Shown one piece after another: positions 53,175 to 60,561 of a stretch of 64,000 nucleotides of DNA. The stretch's first letter is position 1. The number at the start of each line of letters is the position of its first letter. The notes beneath the pieces were generated by a model. It saw only the letters and a list, made by a program, of their open reading frames with translations, did not search any database and was not told the DNA's origin. The stretch is taken from the NCBI GenBank assembly GCA_023400055.1, contig JAEXFN010000062.1:7733-71732 (forward strand), written 5' to 3'. This DNA is from Bacillota bacterium. Its GTDB lineage: Bacteria > Bacillota > UBA4882 > UBA8346. A program made the position numbers and the translations under genes.

Positions 53175-54563
53175 ATGTCTCGCAAAATTTGCTTGAATCT
53201 ATGCGTGGCGTTTCTTATGGTTTTGGGCACCTTTCTGTTGGCGGGTTGCCAGGAAACCGGGCAGTCGGACAAGGATGTAACAATCTCCGTGGGCGACTGG
53301 CCGCGCGAAAGCGACCCGCGCCATGCCGTCTATGCTAAATACGTCCGGATTATGAAAGAAAATTACCACATCACCGTGGTGCCCGAAGAATGGTCCTATT
53401 CCACCAACTCCTTTCTGCCGCGCGCCGCCGCTGGCAAATTGCCGACCGTATTCAACACCTGGTTTACCGAGCCCCAAAAGATCATCGCGGCCGGTTACGC
53501 GGCGGATATCACCGCAGTGTTGAGAAAACACGGTTGGGACCGGGAATTGGAACCCAATATTTTAAGACTGGTCGAAAAGGACGGCAAAATTTACGGGATT
53601 CCCAAGGAAAGTTATCTGATGGGTCTGATGTGCAACCTCAAGATCTTCCGGGTCGCGGGTCTGGTTGATGCCGTCGGGTTGCCGAAGATTCCCCAAACTT
53701 ATCGGGAATTGGCCCAAACCGCCCGGGAAATCAAGGACAAAACCGGTTGCGCCGGATTTCTACTGGAAACCAGCGGCAAGGGCGGCGGCTGGCATTTCAT
53801 GAATATCGCCTGGAGCTTTGGGGCGGAGTTTGAAAAGAAGATCGCCGGCAAATGGCGGGCGGTATTTAACTCGCCGCCAGCGGTGGCGGCGTTGCAATAT
53901 GTGAAGGACTTGAAATGGAAATACCGGGTGTTGCCGGACCTGATCTTTATCGATTGGTCCGAGGGACAGGAGCTGATTGCCACCGATCAGTGCGCGATGA
54001 AGTTTGACATCGGTTTTGACCATGAAGGCTTTTATTATGTGATCAATAATTACCCGATGAAAAAGTCGGATATCGCGATGGGCAGCATTCCCGCCGGTCC
54101 CGCCGGCCGGGTCGGGCTTCAGGGCGGCGATATTTATATGTTCGCTCCGGATGCCACGCAAGATCAGGTGGAAGCGGCGCTCAGGTGGTTGCAGTTATTG
54201 GGGTATGGCCCCAATTTGTCACGCCAGGATTTGAAGAATAAGGCCCTTGCGTATCAGCGTGATAGCGCTTCCGGTTATGTGGTGGGTAATTCGGGCGTGC
54301 CGGTCTGGTTGCATCAGGCCGAGGTCAATCGGAAGATCCGTGATCAATATGTCAATGTGGACCGGGCGTTATTCCGGGAGTACCTGGACTTTGGCCGGGT
54401 CCGGATGCATCCCGAGGAACCTCTCAATTGCCAGGAGTTATACAAAATCCTGGACAACGTGATCCAGGCGGTGCTCACCGACGCCAAGGCCGATCCCCAG
54501 CGTTTGCTCGATAAGGCAGTGGCCGAATTCCAAACCGAATACCTGGATAAATCGAAACGCTAG
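53175..54563 (+). CDS. Extracellular solute-binding lipoprotein (sugar ABC)
   Basis: A 462-residue family-1 solute-binding protein with a lipoprotein signal (FLLAGC lipobox, Cys25). The mature part starts ISVGDWPRESDPRHAVY and has the usual two-lobe pattern with GIPKESYLMGLMCNLKIF and the C-terminal LDNVIQAVLTDAKADPQRLLDKAVAEF. Its C-terminal pattern is shared with the second binding protein encoded at 57103. TAAGGAGAG precedes the ATG. Confidence 0.92.
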   Translation: MSRKICLNLCVAFLMVLGTFLLAGCQETGQSDKDVTISVGDWPRESDPRHAVYAKYVRIMKENYHITVVPEEWSYSTNSFLPRAAAGKLPTVFNTWFTEPQKIIAAGYAADITAVLRKHGWDRELEPNILRLVEKDGKIYGIPKESYLMGLMCNLKIFRVAGLVDAVGLPKIPQTYRELAQTAREIKDKTGCAGFLLETSGKGGGWHFMNIAWSFGAEFEKKIAGKWRAVFNSPPAVAALQYVKDLKWKYRVLPDLIFIDWSEGQELIATDQCAMKFDIGFDHEGFYYVINNYPMKKSDIAMGSIPAGPAGRVGLQGGDIYMFAPDATQDQVEAALRWLQLLGYGPNLSRQDLKNKALAYQRDSASGYVVGNSGVPVWLHQAEVNRKIRDQYVNVDRALFREYLDFGRVRMHPEEPLNCQELYKILDNVIQAVLTDAKADPQRLLDKAVAEFQTEYLDKSKR

Positions 54564-54652
54564 CCGGATTGCGGCAAAAGCGCGGCGGGGCCCCTGTGAT
54601 TGCCGTTGGCGGAGCCGACCTTGAAATATCACATCAATCGAGGAGTCAGCGG

Positions 54653-57025
54653 ATGATGAAAGCAGCGAACCGTTATTTGGAAGTGGATCCTTGGCGGGTG
54701 ATTGAAAACTCGTTTCATCCGGAGCAGAGCCGGGTCTCCGAGTCGATTTTCGCGCTGGCCAACGAGTATATGGGTGTGCGGGGCTATTTTGACGAGGGGT
54801 ATAGCGCCGACCGGCTGATGGGGAGCTATTTTAACGGGTTTTATGAGGAGGCTCCGATCGTACAGGCCGCTTCCTACCGGGGAATCATCAATAAAATCCG
54901 GTTCATGGTCAATACGCTGGATTGGCTTTGGGTACGGATCCGGCTCGACGACGAACTGCTGGATCTGGCCCGCTGCGTTGCCACCGATTTCCAACGAGTG
55001 CTCAACCTGCGCACGGGCACGCTGTCCCGGGGGTTTGTCTGGCATACCAGAAGCGGCAAAGCGCTGCGCGTCGTTTTTGAGCGTTTGGTGAGCATGATCC
55101 ATCCCCAACTGGGCTGTCAGCGCATTCGACTGACGCCGGTGAACTTCTCGGGAGCGGTGGCACTCGAATCGGGGTTGGATTTTTCCCAGGTTCATGAGGA
55201 TAAAGAGCACAATTTCTGGAGTTGTCCGCGCCGCGAGCTGACGGAGGGGATCGCCGCGATTCTGGGGCGAACCACCCACCTGGGCCACCAGCTCTTTTCG
55301 GCATTTAGCCTGCAATTGCCGTCCGGTGTCGCGGCGCAGTGGGTGGAAAGCGAAAAATATTGCGGGCTGGAATTCATTTTGCCGCTGCAAAACGGCCAAG
55401 CGGTGACCGTGGATAAGCTGGTCACTAATTACGCCGTCGCCGATCCGCTGGCTGAACCGGCCAAGGTTTGGCAGAAAGGGATGGTGTTGGCCAGGCAACA
55501 TCAACAGTTGTCGTATGAGAGCACCCGGGAAGAACATATAGCCTATTGGAGCAGTGTCTGGGAGCATTCGGATATTACCATCGAGGGGGATCCCCAGAAT
55601 CAACAAGGGATCCGCTTTTGCATCTTCCAATTGCACCAGACGCTGCACGGCGCCGATCCGGGTTCGAATATCGGCGCCAAGGGACTCACCGGGGAAGCTT
55701 ATAACGGCCATACTTTCTGGGACACCGAAACCTATTGTCTGCCGTTTTATATTTTCAACAATCCGGTGGCCGCCAAAAGCCTGCTGGAGTTCCGCCACCG
55801 TACCCTGGTGCAGGCCATGGTGCGGGCGCGCGAGCTCGATTGCGACGGCGCCTTTTATCCCATCGCCACCATCGACGGGACGGAAGGCTGCGGCCTTTGG
55901 CAACACGCCAGCCTGCAACTGCAGGTCGGTTCGGCGGTAGCCTACGGGATTCGTCACTATGTCAAAGTCTGCGGCGATCGGGATTTCTTGTACCGCCAGG
56001 GCATCGAGATGTTGATCCAGATCAGCCGCTGTTACGCCAGTCGGGGCCAGTGGAGTCCCCGCACTGGCCAATTTGGCTTTTATGGCGTGATGGGACCCGA
56101 TGAATTTCAAATGATGGTCAATAATAATTGTTATTTGAATTTCATGGGTCAAAAAACCTTCGCTTATACCTTGGAAACGCTGCGGGAAATGACCGAGCGC
56201 CAGCCGGAGCTGCTGGCGGAGGTGACCCACAAAACCGGATTGCACGAGGCGGAATTGGCGGATTGGCGGTTGAAGGCCGCCAAGATGCGGCTGCCGCAAG
56301 ACCGGGCCAGCGGAGTCTTCGAGGAACACGACGGTTTTTTCGATCTGCCGCACCTGGCGATCGATCAGATTCCGGCGAGCGATTTTCCCCTCTACCAGCA
56401 TTGGTCCTATGACCGGATCTACCGTTACGACATGATCAAACAACCCGATGTGTTGATGTTTCTGTTTCTTTACAACCAAGACCCCGCGTTCACGCCAGCG
56501 ATCAAACGCGCCAATTACGACTATTACGAACCGCGTTGCATTCATGAGTCGTCGCTTTCGCCGTCGATTCATTCGATCCTCGCGACGGAGCTGGGCTACC
56601 ATGAGCAGGCTTTCGATTTTTGCCGGTTCGCCACCCGCCTCGACCTGGACAATTACAACCGCAATACCGATCAGGGACTGCACATGACCTCGATCGCGGC
56701 GGCCTGGATGAATGTGGTTTACGGCTTTGGCGGCATGCGCTCCGACGGGGAGCGGTTGTCCTTCAAACCGGTGATCCCCCGGGATTGGCGAGGCTATAGT
56801 TTCCGGATCCGTTGCCGTGGCTCGGTCTTGGCAGTATCGATCGGTAAGACTGCCGCCGCTTTCAAGGTGGTCAACGGTCCCGCCGTCGTACTGGACATCT
56901 ACGATGAAGAACGGCGGATCGACGCCTCCGGGATGGAGATCGCCATCCCCGGGCCGTACCGGATCGGACCCGGGACCGTTTGTCTTGGCTTTTCCCCGCA
57001 CGGCGGCGCGAAAACTCCGTTTTAA
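54653..57025 (+). CDS. GH65 disaccharide phosphorylase
   Basis: A 790-residue glycoside hydrolase family 65 enzyme. The N-terminal beta-sandwich opens with NSFHPEQSRVSESIFALANEYMGVRGYF. A linker and the (alpha/alpha)6 catalytic barrel follow, with TFWDTETYCLPFYIFN and the general acid Glu484 in GVMGPDEFQMMVNNN. The phosphate-binding region is ESSLSPSIHSILATELG. GH65 phosphorylases cleave alpha-glucosides (maltose, trehalose, kojibiose, nigerose, glucosylglycerol) with inversion to beta-glucose 1-phosphate. The PDEFQMM variant differs from the fusion's PDEYHER, so the two enzymes probably have different substrates. ATG at 54653 follows CGAGGAG. Confidence 0.93.
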   Translation: MMKAANRYLEVDPWRVIENSFHPEQSRVSESIFALANEYMGVRGYFDEGYSADRLMGSYFNGFYEEAPIVQAASYRGIINKIRFMVNTLDWLWVRIRLDDELLDLARCVATDFQRVLNLRTGTLSRGFVWHTRSGKALRVVFERLVSMIHPQLGCQRIRLTPVNFSGAVALESGLDFSQVHEDKEHNFWSCPRRELTEGIAAILGRTTHLGHQLFSAFSLQLPSGVAAQWVESEKYCGLEFILPLQNGQAVTVDKLVTNYAVADPLAEPAKVWQKGMVLARQHQQLSYESTREEHIAYWSSVWEHSDITIEGDPQNQQGIRFCIFQLHQTLHGADPGSNIGAKGLTGEAYNGHTFWDTETYCLPFYIFNNPVAAKSLLEFRHRTLVQAMVRARELDCDGAFYPIATIDGTEGCGLWQHASLQLQVGSAVAYGIRHYVKVCGDRDFLYRQGIEMLIQISRCYASRGQWSPRTGQFGFYGVMGPDEFQMMVNNNCYLNFMGQKTFAYTLETLREMTERQPELLAEVTHKTGLHEAELADWRLKAAKMRLPQDRASGVFEEHDGFFDLPHLAIDQIPASDFPLYQHWSYDRIYRYDMIKQPDVLMFLFLYNQDPAFTPAIKRANYDYYEPRCIHESSLSPSIHSILATELGYHEQAFDFCRFATRLDLDNYNRNTDQGLHMTSIAAAWMNVVYGFGGMRSDGERLSFKPVIPRDWRGYSFRIRCRGSVLAVSIGKTAAAFKVVNGPAVVLDIYDEERRIDASGMEIAIPGPYRIGPGTVCLGFSPHGGAKTPF

Positions 57026-57102
57026 TTCCGAGGGGAAGGGGGGATGAACCCGACGGTTCAAACATGGATCTTTGCAACGAATTTTTAAGGAGGTAGAGGA
57101 AT

Positions 57103-58491
57103 TTGCGGTCTGTGAAAAAATTGATGGTGCTTTTGTTCATCACGGCATTATTGGCTCTCGCCATGGCTTCAGTCTTTCAAGTGAGCGCGGACAATACCAT
57201 TGAATTGAAAGTGGTCATCGGTCCGGATACTCCCGACAACAAGGCCCAAAACCAAGCGACGCTGGAACGGATCAAACGTTTTGAAGCCGCCAATCCCGGC
57301 ATTCAATGCAAGCCGGTCCCTTATACTTATACCACTCGTCAAAACTTCTTCATCATGCAAGCGGCGCACAATGCTCCGGACGTGATGGACGTCTGGGCCA
57401 CCGAATGCCCGATGCTGGTCGCCAAAGGCTGGATCGTCCCGCTCGACAGCTACCTGAAGAAATGGGACAAATACAGCTGGTACAGCCCGAACTCTTTCGA
57501 TCCGTTCCGTTTGAACCGCAAGATCTGGGGCGTTCCCTGGACCGGCTACATCAAACACGTAATTTACAACAAACGGATGTTCAAAGAGAAAGGCGTTCCC
57601 GAACCGAGCCTCCATTGGACCTGGAAGGATTTCACCGCCGCGGCCGTGAAACTGACCGACAAGGAGAAAGGAATCGCCGGATTTGCTCCGATGACCCGGG
57701 GCAGCGAAGGCGGTTGGGCGTTGAGCGACTTTATCTACCAGGCCGGCGGGGAGATCGAGACCTACAAGAACGGCAAATATATCGCGACGTTTGGTTCGCC
57801 GGAAGCCATTCGGGCATTGCAATATTTGAAGGATCTGAAATGGAAATATGATGTGCTCCCCGCCAACTGGAGCAATGGCTGGACCGACGTGTTTAACGTC
57901 TTCGGCTCCGGCAAGGCCGCCATTGTCTGGGACGGCGACTGGGGCCGCAACGTCGCCATCAACGGCCAGAAGCTGGATCCCAAGGACGTCGGGGTGGCGC
58001 TGATGCCCAAGGGCGACGGGCCCAAGGGCCGCCAAGCCGGCGTGCAAGGCGGGCGTTTCTATGTGATCAACGCATTCTGCCCGCCCAAGAACAGGGATGC
58101 CGCCTGGAAATGGCTGACCTTCGAGTTCTGGGGCGACGCCAACATCACCCGCCTGGAGAACGAAGCCGCCGAGGCCCGCAAGAACAAGCAATACCGCGCC
58201 CAGTTCGAGTATTTCCCGCTCAAACCCAGCAGCCCGTTCTATAAGCAATGGGAAGCGACTTTCGCCAAGAACTCCGACGTCCTCCTGTCCTGGGGCGACG
58301 ATGCCTTTTTGAATGCCTTGCCGAAGACCGCCCACACCGAGCCGCCGATCGAGGCCCAAATCGTTTACGGCGATGTACTGGCGCCGATCGTTCAGGCGGT
58401 ATTGAGCGATAGAAACGCCGATCCGGCCAAGCTGATGAAAGAAGCCGCCGCCAAGTTCCAGAAGCAATATCTGGACAACGTGAAGGAATGA
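57103..58491 (+). CDS. Extracellular solute-binding protein (sugar ABC)
   Basis: A 462-residue family-1 solute-binding protein with a signal peptide (residues 5-29) but no lipobox. Ligand-lobe motifs include PDVMDVWATECPMLVAKGWIVPLDSYLKKW and VPWTGYIKHVIYNKRMFKEKGV. It lies directly before the two permease genes, so it is the main feeder. It starts at TTG after AAGGAGGTAGAGG. Confidence 0.92.
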   Translation: MRSVKKLMVLLFITALLALAMASVFQVSADNTIELKVVIGPDTPDNKAQNQATLERIKRFEAANPGIQCKPVPYTYTTRQNFFIMQAAHNAPDVMDVWATECPMLVAKGWIVPLDSYLKKWDKYSWYSPNSFDPFRLNRKIWGVPWTGYIKHVIYNKRMFKEKGVPEPSLHWTWKDFTAAAVKLTDKEKGIAGFAPMTRGSEGGWALSDFIYQAGGEIETYKNGKYIATFGSPEAIRALQYLKDLKWKYDVLPANWSNGWTDVFNVFGSGKAAIVWDGDWGRNVAINGQKLDPKDVGVALMPKGDGPKGRQAGVQGGRFYVINAFCPPKNRDAAWKWLTFEFWGDANITRLENEAAEARKNKQYRAQFEYFPLKPSSPFYKQWEATFAKNSDVLLSWGDDAFLNALPKTAHTEPPIEAQIVYGDVLAPIVQAVLSDRNADPAKLMKEAAAKFQKQYLDNVKE

Positions 58492-58578
58492 CGCCGGATA
58501 GGCTATTGGCCATTTGAGAATCGTGTGGATCGCCGCCCGCCGGGGCGGCGATCCATGCTCGAAAGCGAGTTGATTTCC

Positions 58579-59526
58579 ATGAACGCGACCGTGAACCGGG
58601 CAATCAGCACGGGACGTCCGGTCGGAACCTTTCGCTCCAGGATGGGCGGTTTTTTCCGGACCAACGGCGTCGGCCTGGCGTTTCTGATTCCGGCGTTCTG
58701 CTTTTACGCGGTGTTTCAATGGGGCCCCATTGGCTACAATTTTTTGCTGGCGTTTCAAAACTATACCCCGGGCATGCCCGCGGTCTGGGTCGGCTGGCAG
58801 AATTTCGAGCGGGTCTTGAGCGATGCGACGCTGCCGCTGGCGATCATCAATACGTTTGCCTTTGCCGGATGGGCGCTGGTCATCGGGTACCTGGTTCCGA
58901 TCATCAGCGCCATCGTCATTACCGAGCTGCGCAAGGGCCGGGGCTTTTTCCGGCTGGCGATCTATCTGCCCAACATCATCCCGGCGATTTCGCTGTATAT
59001 CATGTGGATTTACATGTTTCATCCCACCGTGGGATTGTTGAACCAGGTGCTGCACTTTTTCGGATTGGCCAATGTCGAATGGCTGCTTTCGCCGAAGACT
59101 GCCCTGGTTTCGCTGGTGATCATGAGCACCTGGGCCAATTTCGGCAGCACCGCCGTTTTATATATGGCCAGCATCACCTCGATCCAGGGCGAGTTGTATG
59201 AGGTGGCCGAGATCGACGGGGCCGGGATCTGGCGCCGGATCCGCCATATCACGCTGCCCGCTTTGCAGCCGACCATGGTCCTGCTGCTATTGCTGCAACT
59301 GCTGGCGACCTTGCAAGTGTTGCAGGAGCCGTTCGTAATGACCGCCGGCGGCCCCAACAACGCCACGATGACGCTGATGTATCTGGCTTACAATTACGCG
59401 TTTGTCAACGCCGAATTCGGCAAGGCCGGCGCCTTGGGCATGATGCTGTTCCTGTTGTTGCTGGTGTTGTCCCTGGTCTATGTGAAACTCACCAAAGTCG
59501 TGGGCCGGCAAGATCAAGCCCGGTAG
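58579..59526 (+). CDS. Sugar ABC transporter permease (MalF/UgpA type)
   Basis: A roughly 315-residue permease with six membrane helices. The EAA loop is YEVAEIDGAGIWRRIRHITLPALQPTM, the ATPase contact. FLIPAFCFYAVFQWGPIGYNFLLAFQNY is typical of the first helix. The start is uncertain: ATG at 58579 or one 24 bases upstream. No ATPase gene is present locally, so a shared MsmK/MalK-type ATPase elsewhere is expected. Confidence 0.92.
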   Translation: MNATVNRAISTGRPVGTFRSRMGGFFRTNGVGLAFLIPAFCFYAVFQWGPIGYNFLLAFQNYTPGMPAVWVGWQNFERVLSDATLPLAIINTFAFAGWALVIGYLVPIISAIVITELRKGRGFFRLAIYLPNIIPAISLYIMWIYMFHPTVGLLNQVLHFFGLANVEWLLSPKTALVSLVIMSTWANFGSTAVLYMASITSIQGELYEVAEIDGAGIWRRIRHITLPALQPTMVLLLLLQLLATLQVLQEPFVMTAGGPNNATMTLMYLAYNYAFVNAEFGKAGALGMMLFLLLLVLSLVYVKLTKVVGRQDQAR

Positions 59527-59538
59527 GGAGGTTGCGGA

Positions 59539-60417
59539 ATGAAGGTTATCAATCGCACAGTCATCTCGGTTTTTGATCTGAAGAAACCCAGCGTCCGGTT
59601 TGGTTATACGCTTTGTTACATCCTGGCGGCCGGCTTGGCGGCCATCATGATTTATCCGCTGCTGTGGGTGCTCTTTGGCTCGCTGAAGGAGGCGGGCGAG
59701 ATCTTTCTGGTTCCGCCGACCTTGCTGCCCAAGACATTCCTGTTCCAGAACTACCTGGCAGCCTGGCAGATTTATGAGATCCCCAAGGTGGTCTGCAACA
59801 CCTTCATTGCTTTCATCGGCTTTCTGCTGGTGCGGTTCGTGGTGCTCAGCTCCGCCGCTTACGCGCTGTCCCATCTGAAGCTGCCATTCCGCACCGGATT
59901 GTATATGATCTTCCTCGCAACGCTGATGCTGCCGTTTTTCGCGTATATCATCCCGGCTTATCTGGTGGTGTTTCAACTGGGGATGCTCAATACCTTCTGG
60001 GCCATCTGGCTCCCGGCCGGGGCCGATTCCTTCACCTTGCTTTTGTTGAAAGGATTCTTCGACGGCATTCCCGGCGAGCTGTTTGAGGCGGCCCGGATCG
60101 ACGGCGCCTCGGAACTGAAGATCCTGCGCGCGATCGTGTTGCCGCTTTCCAAGCCGATCCTGGCGGCCTTGACCATCTTCGCCTTCATGGCGGTCTGGAA
60201 TAACTTCCTCTGGCAACAGATCGTCCTGTCCTCCGGGGATAAGTGGACCATCTCGGTATCGCTGTGGTTCCGCTCCCTGGGCAATGTCGGGGCCACCATC
60301 GCCCAGAACATTCAGCTGGCGGCGATGTTAGTGAGCACCGTCCCACCGCTGATCGTCTTCATGTTCTTCCAGAAGTATATCATCGAGGGGGTCACCTTCT
60401 CGGGGATCAAGGGTTGA
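59539..60417 (+). CDS. Sugar ABC transporter permease (MalG type)
   Basis: A 292-residue permease with six helices and an EAA loop FEAARIDGASELKILRAIVLPLSKPIL. It ends with FQKYIIEGVTFSGIKG, as usual for MalG-type subunits. GTAGGGAGGTTG precedes the ATG, 12 bases past the partner permease. Confidence 0.93.
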   Translation: MKVINRTVISVFDLKKPSVRFGYTLCYILAAGLAAIMIYPLLWVLFGSLKEAGEIFLVPPTLLPKTFLFQNYLAAWQIYEIPKVVCNTFIAFIGFLLVRFVVLSSAAYALSHLKLPFRTGLYMIFLATLMLPFFAYIIPAYLVVFQLGMLNTFWAIWLPAGADSFTLLLLKGFFDGIPGELFEAARIDGASELKILRAIVLPLSKPILAALTIFAFMAVWNNFLWQQIVLSSGDKWTISVSLWFRSLGNVGATIAQNIQLAAMLVSTVPPLIVFMFFQKYIIEGVTFSGIKG

Positions 60418-60561
60418 ACGAAATCTTCCATTGAATGAGTTTGGCGTTAATGTTCCGGACAAGTCCGGCATATTTTTATGGTGATGCGGCTGTCGAATTG
60501 CCCGCCGGTACCGGGAAACTTTGGCGCGGCAGCGTGACATTTATCGATAAGGAGCATGGGC

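Noticed and set aside
54629..57061. 810-residue minus-strand ORF opposite the GH65 gene
   Set aside because: A mirror of a strongly supported GH65 coding sequence with no family motifs. The long open frame follows from codon bias.
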